Part shown: piece by piece, positions 23,867 to 32,279 of the stretch
Layout of the letters: each line of letters begins with the position of its first letter
How positions within the stretch are numbered: position 1 is the stretch's first letter
Source of the DNA: JBELHR01 sp049607205
GTDB lineage: Bacteria; Bacteroidota; Bacteroidia; Flavobacteriales; Flavobacteriaceae
Assembly: GCA_049607205.1 (NCBI GenBank)
Contig: JBMYWH010000017.1
Span: 1-48,165 of the forward strand
DNA: 48,165 bases
Direction: 5' to 3'
The notes under the pieces: model-generated
What the model saw: only the letters and a program-made list of their open reading frames with translations
What the model was told of the DNA's origin: nothing
Databases searched by the model: none
Program-made: the position numbers and the translations under genes

Positions 23867-24961
23867 CTAAATATAATGAATTGGATTTGTATTTTTACTC
23901 GATAAAACGACTGCAAAATTAGGAAAATTTTTCTTAAGATGCTCAACTAAAAGCTCTTTTGTGAATTGTTCACTTTCGTAGTGTCCTATATCGCAAATTA
24001 AGATACGATTTTCTGCGAGAAAAAAGTCATGATACTTAAAATCAGCACTTACAAAGGCATCAGCTCCTCTGGCTATAGCAGCCTTCAGGGCAAAAACCCC
24101 AGAGCCCCCAAGGACGGCAACTTTTTTAATGGGACGATTCAATAGGTTTGAATGTCTAACCATGGCTGTATTCATCTTTGTTTTGAGGCCTTTTAAGAAG
24201 GTGTTTTCACCCTGTTCTTGGTCTAATTCTCCTATCATTCCCATTCCAACCTCTGGATGTGAATTCTCAAGGGCAAGCAATTCATAGGCAACTTTTTCAT
24301 AAGGGTGTGCACGATGCAAAGCTTTAAGAACTTTTGATTTGACATGTGCCTCTACCGATACCTGTATTTGACGTTCGGTAACTAGGGTTCTGCTTCCTAT
24401 CGAACCTATATGTGGATCAGCTCCTTCTAGGGCTTTGAAACTTCCTTGACCTTCGGTCTCAAAAGCGCACTCGCTATAGGGATCGATGCTCCCGGCACCG
24501 GCTTGAAATAAAGCCTCCAAAACTTCTTTAGAATTTACTAGTGGAACTCTGAAACTCAATTGATAGAGGATATCACTTTTAGGAATGAGTATTTCCGTAT
24601 TGTTCAGTCCAAGTTGATCACAAATCCTTTTGTTTACACCTACCTTGGAATTGTCCAAGGCAGTATGCATGGCATAGATTGCTATATTGTTTTGAATGGC
24701 TTTGATTACCACGCGTTCTACATAATTAGAACCGTTGAATTTCTTAAGTCCTTTGAAAACGATAGGGTGGAAGCACACTATCAATTCCGCACCTATAGCT
24801 ATAGCCTCATCAACTACAGATTCTAAACAATCTAAGCTGACTAAAACTTTAGAGACTTCTTGTTCATAGTTACCAACCAAGAGTCCTACATTGTCAAAGC
24901 CTTCGGCATAAGTAAGTGGAGCGATTTGCTCTATACTTTGTGTAATTTGAGTTACTGTCAT
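23867..24961 (-). CDS. Nif3-like dinuclear-metal protein (GTP cyclohydrolase I type 2 homologue)
   Basis: A 364-residue protein of the hexameric Nif3/NGG1p-interacting family, in the long form with a PII-like domain inserted in the middle (about 135-235). Metal-site segments are visible: CFHPIVFKGL (the first His of the usual HHP pair is Phe), MHTALDNSKVGVN, and IGHYESEQF near the C-terminus. The biochemical role is unsettled. I use ATG 24961, since the TAACTTTG promoter box lies only 5 nt upstream; a longer frame to 25102 would cross both promoters and run into lpxK. Confidence 0.9.
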   Translation of the reverse strand: MTVTQITQSIEQIAPLTYAEGFDNVGLLVGNYEQEVSKVLVSLDCLESVVDEAIAIGAELIVCFHPIVFKGLKKFNGSNYVERVVIKAIQNNIAIYAMHTALDNSKVGVNKRICDQLGLNNTEILIPKSDILYQLSFRVPLVNSKEVLEALFQAGAGSIDPYSECAFETEGQGSFKALEGADPHIGSIGSRTLVTERQIQVSVEAHVKSKVLKALHRAHPYEKVAYELLALENSHPEVGMGMIGELDQEQGENTFLKGLKTKMNTAMVRHSNLLNRPIKKVAVLGGSGVFALKAAIARGADAFVSADFKYHDFFLAENRILICDIGHYESEQFTKELLVEHLKKNFPNFAVVLSSKNTNPIHYI

Positions 24962-24966
24962 ATCAG

Positions 24967-24974
24967 CAAAGTTA
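24967..24974 (-). promoter_or_regulatory. -7 box of nif3 promoter
   Basis: On the minus strand this reads TAACTTTG, a full TAnnTTTG match ending 5 nt before the ATG at 24961. Transcription should begin at or within a base or two of the start codon. Confidence 0.65.
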
Positions 24975-24985
24975 ATTAATATGTT

Positions 24986-24993
24986 TATTTTCG
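24986..24993 (+). promoter_or_regulatory. -7 box of lpxK promoter
   Basis: TATTTTCG, seven of eight matches to TAnnTTTG with the following C seen in other boxes here, ends 5 nt before ATG 24999. It rules out the in-frame ATG at 24981. Confidence 0.5.
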
Positions 24994-24998
24994 CTTTG

Positions 24999-26030
24999 AT
25001 GAATTTAAGCAAAATATTACTTTTTCCCGCAAGTCTTTTATATGGAAGTATTACCGGTGTTCGCAACCTTCTTTTTGATTTTGGAATCAAGGAGCAGTAC
25101 AAGTCGCAATTAAAGGTAATCTCTGTAGGTAATTTGTCCCTTGGAGGTACTGGTAAAACTCCAATGATTGAATATTTAATTCGTCTCTTGGGTCCAGCAG
25201 AACACGCTCTAGCCTTAATCTCTCGGGGTTATGGTCGTAAGACTAAGGGGTTTTTAGTAGCGGGTAAAGATGCATCACCCTCACAAATTGGGGATGAGCC
25301 CTTTCAGGTTTATAGTAAGTTCCCTACACTGAAGGTTTGTGTGAGTGAAAAGCGCAAAACGGCAATTGAATACTTAGAACAAGAGTCTCCGGATTCTGTA
25401 GTCCTCTTAGATGACGCTTTTCAACATCGTTATGTTCAAAGAGATTTGAATATTGTTTTGACTTCCTTTGATAATCTGTTTTATAATGATTTAGTCCTTC
25501 CTGCAGGACGTTTGAGAGAATTTCCTTCGGGAATCTCAAGGGCGGATGTAGTGGTGGTCACTAAATGTCCGGAAATAGGAGTGGATAAGAAGTTAATTCG
25601 TGGGGCGATCGAAAAATACTCGGATGCACCGGTTTTCTTCTCATCGATCAAATATGCCACTAAGATTCAAAATCAGGAGATGTATTTAGACTTTGAAAAC
25701 TTATCTTCAAAAAAGGTAGCCCTGATTACAGGGATCGCTAAGCCAGAATATTTTTATTCTTTCTTGAAGCCCTTTCTAAAGGATCACAAGCATTTTAAAT
25801 TTGCAGATCACTATAATTTTAAAACAAGTGATTTTGAACAGTTTGAAAACTATTTAAACCAATACCCTAATGCAATCCTTTTAACTACAGAAAAAGACTA
25901 TGTGCGATTAATACAGCACAAGTGGTCTACGGAGTCTTTGCATCGAATTTTTTATCTGCCTATTGAAACGGATTTTGGGTCTATGAAAAAGGATTTCGAT
26001 TCTCTTATTCTGTCTCAACTTCAAAAGTAG
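24999..26030 (+). CDS. lpxK: tetraacyldisaccharide 4'-kinase
   Basis: Phosphorylates the lipid A precursor at the 4' position, on the inner face of the inner membrane. The 343-residue protein has an N-terminal membrane-associated helix (LLFPASLLYGSITGVRNLLFD), a Walker A VGNLSLGGTGKTP near residue 45, SRGYGRKTKG, 'VLLDDAFQHRYVQRDLNIVL' and LLTTEKDYVRL near the end, all typical of LpxK. ATG 24999 is chosen because an upstream ATG lies 5' of the promoter box. It confirms an LPS-type outer membrane, in line with lptC. It overlaps the convergent sulfurtransferase by 26 bp. Confidence 0.95.
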   Translation: MNLSKILLFPASLLYGSITGVRNLLFDFGIKEQYKSQLKVISVGNLSLGGTGKTPMIEYLIRLLGPAEHALALISRGYGRKTKGFLVAGKDASPSQIGDEPFQVYSKFPTLKVCVSEKRKTAIEYLEQESPDSVVLLDDAFQHRYVQRDLNIVLTSFDNLFYNDLVLPAGRLREFPSGISRADVVVVTKCPEIGVDKKLIRGAIEKYSDAPVFFSSIKYATKIQNQEMYLDFENLSSKKVALITGIAKPEYFYSFLKPFLKDHKHFKFADHYNFKTSDFEQFENYLNQYPNAILLTTEKDYVRLIQHKWSTESLHRIFYLPIETDFGSMKKDFDSLILSQLQK

Positions 26031-26823
26031 ACTGACCGTATTCCGTCCAAGAGCCATCGTATAACTTGAAGTTTTCATGACCTAATTCATAATAGGCTAG
26101 TGCAAGAATACAGGCTGTTACTCCTGAACCACAGGTGAAATTTATAGTTTTGTCTTGTTCAATGTCTTTAAAGTAGGACTTGAGATTCTCGAGAGCTTTG
26201 TATTGGTTGTTCTCCAGTAGATTAGTATAGGGCAGATTTATTGACTTAGGAATATGTCCTGAGCGAATTCCAGTACGTGGTTCTGGGTTTTTACCACTAA
26301 ATCTTCCAGCTCCTCTGGCGTCTAGAGTTCTACTTTTTCCTGATTTACTTTCCGCGTAAATGTCTTGAATTTCTATGAGTTTATCTGTGTTTAAATTTGC
26401 TTTGAAATTTCCTTTGTGTTTAGCCCTTATTGGCTCGGATACTAGAGGGTATCCTTGTGCTTCCCATGCGGGCAAGCCTCCATTTAAAACATGAATATCT
26501 CGTGCTCCCATAAGGTAGAACATAAACCAGGCTCTAGGGGCTGAGAAAATTCCATGAGCGTCATAAATAAGTAGGATGGAGTCCTTGTTAATCCCTAATT
26601 TCTGGGCTTCTCTTTCAAATTGCTCGGAGCTTGGGAGTGTATTGGGTAAAACAGCGCCTTCCCTTGCAAATTCAGCGGCATAATTGAAAATGAGAGAATT
26701 TGCAATGAACTCTTTGCGCTCAAAATCTTTCTGACCTGGTTTAGGACGACTGGCGTCTAAAACTATTGCATTAGACTTTTTTGAAAGCTCAAAAAACGCT
26801 TTGGGATCTATAAGTACTTTCAT
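26005..26823 (-). CDS. sulfurtransferase (tandem rhodanese, 3-mercaptopyruvate type)
   Basis: A 272-residue protein of two rhodanese domains (about 1-135 and 150-272). The second has the active-site loop CGSGVTA around residue 239; a CG[S/T]GVT loop favours 3-mercaptopyruvate over thiosulfate. The first, inactive domain has 'SILLIYDAHGIFSAPRAWFMFYLMGARDIHVLNGG', also typical. It lacks a signal peptide, so it is cytoplasmic. Last of a six-gene leftward run; its ATG overlaps the upstream stop by 4 nt (ATGA). Confidence 0.93.
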   Translation of the reverse strand: MKVLIDPKAFFELSKKSNAIVLDASRPKPGQKDFERKEFIANSLIFNYAAEFAREGAVLPNTLPSSEQFEREAQKLGINKDSILLIYDAHGIFSAPRAWFMFYLMGARDIHVLNGGLPAWEAQGYPLVSEPIRAKHKGNFKANLNTDKLIEIQDIYAESKSGKSRTLDARGAGRFSGKNPEPRTGIRSGHIPKSINLPYTNLLENNQYKALENLKSYFKDIEQDKTINFTCGSGVTACILALAYYELGHENFKLYDGSWTEYGQSTFEVETE

Positions 26824-27515
26824 CGAACTGTAATTTTCATATTCACATTATCTATAGGCCATTCGTCTTTACTGGTTTCCACCTTTGAAATGGCATCGAC
26901 TACAGACATACCACTTAAAACTTGACCGAATACCGTGTGCTCTCCGTTTAAATGTCGATAATCATCGACTCCAAGTATGATATAAAATTCAAATGGAGTA
27001 GTGAGTTTTTCAGGGTTGTATTCCCATTCCCTTGCAGCTGCTAGAGCACCTCTTTTATGGGGATGATTAGTACGGAATTCAGGTGGGATCTTGTAGTTTT
27101 TTCTCTTGTTCTTGAAGTTAGCCACAGCTTCCGTATCTCCATTTCCTCCTTGAATGATGAAATCAGGAACCACTCTATGGAAGGAGGTTAGGTCAAAGTA
27201 GCCTTCTTTGACCAAATAGACGAAACTCGCTCTGTGAAGAGGAGTGTCTTTAAAAAGCTCAAGCTCTATGTTGCCAAAACTGGTTTGAATGGTCGCATGA
27301 GTCTCTGGATTTTTCTTACCGTACTCGGTGAAAAACTCGACAGCAGTCCTAGTGTCTGGATAAACAGTTAGATCCTGCTTCTTTTTGACTTTTGCTTTCT
27401 TTACAATTGGTTTTTTCTGTGTTGTTGAGGTTTTGGCCTTCGCAGAAGGCTTGGTTTCACAACTGAAAAAAATTAGAGAAAATGCTAGAAAATAAAGAAT
27501 CTTATAATTTGCCAA
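26820..27515 (-). CDS. cyclophilin-type peptidyl-prolyl isomerase, lipoprotein
   Basis: A 231-residue exported foldase. A short signal peptide ends in FFSC, so a lipid anchor is likely; a basic, Thr/Lys-rich linker (about 20-55) leads to the cyclophilin domain (75-231) with SFHRVVPDFIIQGG, 'EFRTNHPHKRGALAAAREW', FYIILG and 'LNGEHTVFGQVLSGMSVVDAI'. Active-site Arg and the FxxQxG segment are present. No ATG fits: I choose TTG 27515, which starts right at the signal peptide and overlaps ppx by 14 nt; a GTG at 27581 would add a polar, non-signal stretch. Confidence 0.87.
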   Translation of the reverse strand: MANYKILYFLAFSLIFFSCETKPSAKAKTSTTQKKPIVKKAKVKKKQDLTVYPDTRTAVEFFTEYGKKNPETHATIQTSFGNIELELFKDTPLHRASFVYLVKEGYFDLTSFHRVVPDFIIQGGNGDTEAVANFKNKRKNYKIPPEFRTNHPHKRGALAAAREWEYNPEKLTTPFEFYIILGVDDYRHLNGEHTVFGQVLSGMSVVDAISKVETSKDEWPIDNVNMKITVR

Positions 27516-28398
27516 AATACATGCTTTTGATAATCCCGTCGGAGAGCCCGATTTTAGGGACAAAAATTTTCTTAGCGCCACTCCATTTCATTGCGTTGAG
27601 ATAAATTTTAGTAGCTGGCACGATTACATCTGCACGGTCTGTATTCAAACCAAGTACTAAGATTCTGTCCTCGTATGACATGTTCTTGAGGAATCTATAA
27701 TGTGCCTTTAAATAAGCATAGGTCAGTGAAGTTCCCATGGGTTTTCCGGACATTTTGAAAATCTTATTGATGTTCCCTCCCGAACCGATAACAAAAATCT
27801 TTTTGAGATCAGCGGTGTGTTCTTTGATCCAAAGTTCTATTTGAGGCCAGAGAATTTGTTTGTCTACGGTCTTGTTAACTAAACGGACGGTACCTATTTT
27901 AAAGGATTTAGAAGCGACTACTTCGCCTTTATTAATCACGGTAAGTTCTGTACTACCTCCCCCTACATCTACAAATAAATAGGCCTTTTCCGGATCTATG
28001 CTCTCGTTGAGGTCGGTAAAAGAAATAATTTCAGCTTCTTTTTTTCCATCAATGATGTCTATTTCAACTCCTGAAGCTTCTGCTACTAAGTCCCGTACTT
28101 CCGTACCGTTGCTAGCTTCTCTCATGGCAGAAGTCGCCATGGCTTTATAGCGCTCCACGCCGTGAACTCCCATTAAAAGTTTAAAGGCTTTCATGGCTTC
28201 GCCCATTCTTTCAATATTGTCCTCAGATATCTTTCCATCTACGAATACATCTGCTCCTAAGCGGATAGGTACACGAATGATATCTGCTTTTTTAAATTGT
28301 GGTTCGTCCTTGTTTTTTTTGACAATGACATTAGAAATTAATAGGCGTATGGCGTTGGATCCTATATCAATGGCTCCAAGTTTTTTAATCTTCAACAT
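27502..28398 (-). CDS. Ppx/GppA family phosphatase
   Basis: A 298-residue ASKHA-fold enzyme that degrades polyphosphate or (p)ppGpp-type pentaphosphate. Motifs are GAIDIGSNAIRLLI near residue 8 (phosphate 1), MATSAMREASNG, the second phosphate loop VDVGGGSTELTV, and GSGGNINKIF. It is the short, single-module form usual in Bacteroidota, without the C-terminal helical domain of E. coli Ppx. No ppk gene is in the window. It overlaps the upstream sixA-like gene by 14 nt and the downstream cyclophilin by 14 nt. Confidence 0.93.
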   Translation of the reverse strand: MLKIKKLGAIDIGSNAIRLLISNVIVKKNKDEPQFKKADIIRVPIRLGADVFVDGKISEDNIERMGEAMKAFKLLMGVHGVERYKAMATSAMREASNGTEVRDLVAEASGVEIDIIDGKKEAEIISFTDLNESIDPEKAYLFVDVGGGSTELTVINKGEVVASKSFKIGTVRLVNKTVDKQILWPQIELWIKEHTADLKKIFVIGSGGNINKIFKMSGKPMGTSLTYAYLKAHYRFLKNMSYEDRILVLGLNTDRADVIVPATKIYLNAMKWSGAKKIFVPKIGLSDGIIKSMYFGKL

Positions 28399-28891
28399 AG
28401 GTCTTTTTTATTTCTTTAGGACTAGTAAATAGTACAGTTTCTCCTTTTTTTATATCCTTCCAGTGCTTACAGTCAAATCGGATCCCGATCACTCCACAGG
28501 TGGAAATATGTTCAATATCTATATTCCCATATTTATTGACAAAATCATTGATTCCGTGATCATGGGAAAAAATCATGGCTGAATCAAAATCTGGATCGAG
28601 GGCCTTAATGGTTTTGACTAAATACTTATCTGAGAAGCTATAAAGTGATTTATTCAATTGCAAATTCGCTAGCGGAAATTTCATGTTTTGACAGAAAATC
28701 ACCGCTGTACTCAAAGCTCTGTTGGCATGAGAACTGATAAAGGCATCTGGACGGTCCAATTGCACACTTAAGTATTTTGATACCAAATGAGCATCCTGAA
28801 TTCCTCGTTCTTTTAAAGGTCGGTCTTGATCCTCAATAGAGTCATATTTCCAAGAAGACTTGGCATGTCTTACAATATAAATTGTTTTCAT
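28385..28891 (-). CDS. SixA-type histidine phosphatase
   Basis: A 168-residue protein of the histidine phosphatase (phosphoglycerate mutase-like) superfamily. It begins with the RHG-type motif IYIVRHAKSSW (His9 nucleophile), has an Arg-rich 'DRPLKERGIQDAHLVSKYL' segment, 'FISSHANRALSTAVIF' and the second histidine in MIFSHDHGINDF. SixA removes phosphate from His-containing phosphotransfer domains in E. coli; the substrate here is unknown. It precedes ppx, a usual arrangement in Flavobacteria. Confidence 0.88.
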   Translation of the reverse strand: MKTIYIVRHAKSSWKYDSIEDQDRPLKERGIQDAHLVSKYLSVQLDRPDAFISSHANRALSTAVIFCQNMKFPLANLQLNKSLYSFSDKYLVKTIKALDPDFDSAMIFSHDHGINDFVNKYGNIDIEHISTCGVIGIRFDCKHWKDIKKGETVLFTSPKEIKKTYVED

Positions 28892-28894
28892 AAA

Positions 28895-29542
28895 TTAAGG
28901 TGCTAGTCGTTCTATATTCCAGTTGTATTCTTGATCCAAGCTGTAGCGCAATCTGTCGTGCATTCGATTCGGACGTCCTTGCCAGAATTCTATGCTTTCT
29001 GGTCGGATGAGATACCCTCCCCAGTGCTCAGGTCTAGGAATTTCTATGTTTTTATATTTTTCTTCAAAGGACTTAAGTCTCTGATCTAAATAGGCCCTTG
29101 AGGGAACCACTTTACTTTGATCCGAGGCCCATGCTCCAAGTTTAGACCCATCGGGACGAGATTCAAAATATCCGTCTGATAGATTCTCTGGGATTTTTTC
29201 AACCCTACCTTTTATGATGACTTGTCTCTCGAGACTTGGCCAGAAGAAAGAGGCACATACATGGTTATTAACCTCCATGGCCTTTCCTTTTTCACTTTCA
29301 TAATTGGAATAAAAGATAAAACCTTCCCAAGTGAATTTTTTCAAAAGGACTACTCTGTTCTTAGGGAATCCATCTAAACCAATACTTGAAACGGTCATGG
29401 CATTATTTTCTACCTCAGGGGAGAATTCCTCAATTTCATGAAACCACCTTTGAAATAATTCCATAGCGTCTCCCGAAACTTCAGTTTCTATCAAATCTCC
29501 TTTTTCATAAGATTTGCGATAGTTGCTTAAATCTTTTTCCAT
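28895..29542 (-). CDS. pdxH: pyridoxamine 5'-phosphate oxidase
   Basis: FMN-dependent oxidase that makes pyridoxal 5'-phosphate. The 215-residue chain has 'RVVLLKKFTWEGFIFYSNYESEKGKAM' (FMN binding), 'HVCASFFWPSLERQVIIKGRVEKI', SRPDGSKLGAWASDQS, and the C-terminal WGGYLIRPESIEFWQGRPNRMHDRLRY signature. Complete and of normal length. It lies 17 nt after the symporter gene and 3 nt before sixA. Confidence 0.97.
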   Translation of the reverse strand: MEKDLSNYRKSYEKGDLIETEVSGDAMELFQRWFHEIEEFSPEVENNAMTVSSIGLDGFPKNRVVLLKKFTWEGFIFYSNYESEKGKAMEVNNHVCASFFWPSLERQVIIKGRVEKIPENLSDGYFESRPDGSKLGAWASDQSKVVPSRAYLDQRLKSFEEKYKNIEIPRPEHWGGYLIRPESIEFWQGRPNRMHDRLRYSLDQEYNWNIERLAP

Positions 29543-29559
29543 AACTCAAAAATACGAAA

Positions 29560-31026
29560 TTATTGTTTCAATTTAAGTCTAATACTATACAAACCTAGGA
29601 AGGTAATCATCCCGTTGACAAGGAGTAATTCATACCCGAAGACATAGCCTCCAAGCCAGTTGGCAGAGTTTGAATTTAATACATAGGTTAGTCCCACTGA
29701 AATAAGGGAAACGATCCAAACATATTGGTCTTTGATTTGAAACTTAGTAAAGATCCCGAAGGCATATAAGCCTAAAAGAGGCCCGTAGGTGTACGAGGCG
29801 ACTTGAAGTAAAGAAGAAATTACATTGTCTTGAAGTAGGTATTTAAAGGAAATGATTACCAGGGCTAGAACTATAGAAATTCCAATATGTGTTCTTTTTC
29901 TAAGTTGTTTTTGTCTCTTTTCTGTATGTTTTTCAATGTCGAGAAAGTCAAAACAAAAAGAGGTGGTCATAGAGGTTAAGGCTGAATCTGCGCTTGAATA
30001 AGCAGCTGCAATTAAACCTAAAATAAAGAACATTGCTGTGACCATACCTAAATTTCCGTTGAGCGCTATTTCAGGGAAAAGAAGGTCCGTTTTAGGGCTT
30101 CCGTCCACTACAGGAATATTGATTTGTTGCTGGGAGGCATACATAAATAAAAGAGCTCCTAGAAATAGAAAAACTAAATTAACTACAATTAGAGTACCTC
30201 CTAAGGAAAGCATGTTCCAACGTGCTTCTTTTTCATTTTTACACGTAAGGTTTTTCTGCATCATGTCCTGATCGAGTCCAGTCATGGCAATAGTGATGAA
30301 CATTCCTCCAAGTATACCCTTAAAGAGATAGTTCTTATCTGTGAAGCTATCAGTGAATATGATTTGACTGTATGATTTGAAGTCAGGGCTGGAGATGATT
30401 TCTCCCATGCTGAGTCCCATTTGATCTGTGATACTCCAAACAGCAATAACCACTGCACTTAACATAAATAGGGTCTGTAAGGTATCGGTCCAAACAATAG
30501 TTTTGATTCCTCCTTTATGTGTGTAAACCCAGATCAGTGCAATGGATAAGCAAACGGTAAGTTCAAAGGGGACATTCCAGGCGTCAAAAACAAAGTATTG
30601 GAGCACACTAGCGACTAAAAATAAGCGAAAAGAAGCTCCCAGTATTCTCGAGATCATAAAGAAGGTTGCTCCTGTTTTATGACTATAAGTCCCAAAGCGT
30701 TCTTGCAAATATTCATAAATAGAGGTGAGGTTCATCCTGTAGTAAATAGGCAATAGAATATAGGCGATTGCGATATATCCTAAAAAATAACCAATCACGA
30801 TCTGCATATAACTAAACTGACTGCTTCCAACCCATCCAGGAACGGAAATAAAGGTTACTCCAGAGAGCGAGGCCCCAATCATTCCAAATGCTACCACATA
30901 CCATGGAGATTTTTTATTGGCCTTAAAAAAAGCTTCATTACTATCACTTTTACCGGTCAGGTAAGAAATGGCAATGAGGAACAAAAAATAAAGGCTTATA
31001 AGGAGGAGAATATATACAGGTTTCAT
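29560..31026 (-). CDS. sodium:solute symporter (SSS family)
   Basis: A 488-residue inner-membrane protein with about thirteen hydrophobic helices. The first ones carry 'WYVVAFGMIGASLSGVTFISVPGW', with the Ser/Gly/Val pattern of the first core helix of SLC5-type carriers, and 'GLIAAAYSSADSALTSMTTSF' is the typical Na+-site helix with Ser-rich A-x-S-S-x-D. The solute cannot be predicted. Start ATG 31026 lies at a clean first helix; a weak -7 box (CAAAGTAA on the plus strand, 31042-31049, seven of eight) is 15 nt upstream. First gene of a six-gene leftward run. Confidence 0.92.
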   Translation of the reverse strand: MKPVYILLLISLYFLFLIAISYLTGKSDSNEAFFKANKKSPWYVVAFGMIGASLSGVTFISVPGWVGSSQFSYMQIVIGYFLGYIAIAYILLPIYYRMNLTSIYEYLQERFGTYSHKTGATFFMISRILGASFRLFLVASVLQYFVFDAWNVPFELTVCLSIALIWVYTHKGGIKTIVWTDTLQTLFMLSAVVIAVWSITDQMGLSMGEIISSPDFKSYSQIIFTDSFTDKNYLFKGILGGMFITIAMTGLDQDMMQKNLTCKNEKEARWNMLSLGGTLIVVNLVFLFLGALLFMYASQQQINIPVVDGSPKTDLLFPEIALNGNLGMVTAMFFILGLIAAAYSSADSALTSMTTSFCFDFLDIEKHTEKRQKQLRKRTHIGISIVLALVIISFKYLLQDNVISSLLQVASYTYGPLLGLYAFGIFTKFQIKDQYVWIVSLISVGLTYVLNSNSANWLGGYVFGYELLLVNGMITFLGLYSIRLKLKQ

Positions 31027-31084
31027 AAAATTGCTTTTGAACAAAGTAAAGAGATTTTTTTATAAAATCTTAATGGACAATGTG

Positions 31085-31092
31085 TATTTTTG
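31085..31092 (+). promoter_or_regulatory. -7 box of recR promoter
   Basis: TATTTTTG, a full TAnnTTTG match, ends 4 nt before the ATG at 31097, so recR mRNA should be leaderless. It excludes the longer frame beginning at 31031. Confidence 0.65.
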
Positions 31093-31096
31093 CCTT

Positions 31097-31711
31097 ATGA
31101 ATTATTCTTCTAAAATATTAGAACAAGCTGTGAATGAAATTTCGGGGCTACCGGGAATCGGAAAGAGAACAGCGCTTCGATTGGCCTTGCACTTACTAAG
31201 AGAAGACAAGGAACAAGCTCTTAGTTTGTCTGAGTCTTTAGTGAGTTTGGTAGAGGATATTAATTTATGTAAATCTTGCCACAATATTTCAGATACCGAA
31301 ATCTGTGATATCTGTAACTCTGTCTTTAGAAATAAAGAAGTTATTTGTGTGGTGGAAGATGTTCGCGACGTAATGGCTATCGAAAATACAGGACAGTTTA
31401 AGGGAGTGTATCACGTTTTAGGTGGTAAAATATCTCCTTTAGAAGGTATAGGGCCTCATGATTTATTTATAGACTCTTTACTTAAAAAGATTGCTGAAGG
31501 TCAAGTTAAGGAGGTTATTTTTGCCTTGAGTTCGACTATGGAAGGAGATACCACTAACTTTTATATCTATAAGCAAATTGAAGATAAAGAGATTGAGATT
31601 TCGGCTATTGCTAGAGGAATCGCGGTTGGTGACGAATTGGAATTTGCCGATGAATTGACACTCGGACGATCTATAGTCAACCGAGTGCCTTTTGAAAATT
31701 CTATGTCTTAA
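31097..31711 (+). CDS. recR: recombination mediator RecR
   Basis: With RecO it loads RecA at gaps in the RecF pathway of repair. The 204-residue protein has the helix-hairpin-helix LPGIGKRTALRLA at the start, a four-Cys zinc finger (CKSCHNISDTEICDIC, about 57-72), and the Toprim domain (about 78-170: VICVVEDVRDVMAIE, YHVLGG), ending in a Walker B-like 'ELEFADELTLGRSI'. Complete, single gene. The stop is directly followed by the stop of convergent hemJ. Confidence 0.97.
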   Translation: MNYSSKILEQAVNEISGLPGIGKRTALRLALHLLREDKEQALSLSESLVSLVEDINLCKSCHNISDTEICDICNSVFRNKEVICVVEDVRDVMAIENTGQFKGVYHVLGGKISPLEGIGPHDLFIDSLLKKIAEGQVKEVIFALSSTMEGDTTNFYIYKQIEDKEIEISAIARGIAVGDELEFADELTLGRSIVNRVPFENSMS

Positions 31712-32275
31712 TTATTGGTTTTCCCCAGAATCCCAACTCTTTTTTGCTCTTAACCTTTTGTAGGCTTTGATAAGCACCATAAGAATGACTCCGAGTGCAA
31801 TAATTCCTAAAACGCCATAAATCCAATTAAAGCTGCTTTTGAGTACCACTAAAAATACTACAGCAAATAGAACTAAGGTAGCCACTTCATTCCATAGCCT
31901 CAAAAAGTTGGAACTAGGTAAGTTCTCACCGCGCACCATTTTATTAATATAGTATTGGCATGAGCCGTGATATGCGAACAATAAGGCTACAAATGCAAGT
32001 TTTATAAGCATCCATGACATGTCCAGCCAAGCAGGATTTAAATAAATAAGCCAGAATCCAAATATGGAGGCCAAAACCGCTGAGGGCCAAGTAATCATAT
32101 ACCAAAGGCGTTTACTCATTAAGAGGTATTGGTCCTTTAAGATGGATTGAGCCGGCTCTTGTTTATCCTCAGCTTCTTTATAATATATAAATAGTCTAAC
32201 GATATAAAATAGCCCCGCAAACCAGGTGACTACGAATATGATGTGTAAGGACTTGAGGTATAAATAGCTTTCCAT
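31712..32275 (-). CDS. hemJ: protoporphyrinogen IX oxidase HemJ
   Basis: Oxidises protoporphyrinogen IX to protoporphyrin IX in the inner membrane. The 187-residue protein has five hydrophobic helices, with the conserved histidine in LHIIFVVTWFAGLFYIVRLF (His11) and the 'WPSAVLASIFGFWLI' and 'WMLIKLAFVALLFAYHGSC' segments carrying the conserved Lys and His. The family is often annotated as CopD or UPF0093. No hemG or hemY is in the window, so HemJ should fill this step. It lies 4 nt after hemH. Confidence 0.9.
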   Translation of the reverse strand: MESYLYLKSLHIIFVVTWFAGLFYIVRLFIYYKEAEDKQEPAQSILKDQYLLMSKRLWYMITWPSAVLASIFGFWLIYLNPAWLDMSWMLIKLAFVALLFAYHGSCQYYINKMVRGENLPSSNFLRLWNEVATLVLFAVVFLVVLKSSFNWIYGVLGIIALGVILMVLIKAYKRLRAKKSWDSGENQ

Positions 32276-32279
32276 AAGC

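Noticed and set aside
24962..25102. Longer N-terminus for Nif3 reaching 25102
   Set aside because: It crosses both divergent promoter boxes and overlaps lpxK; the family start is at 24961.
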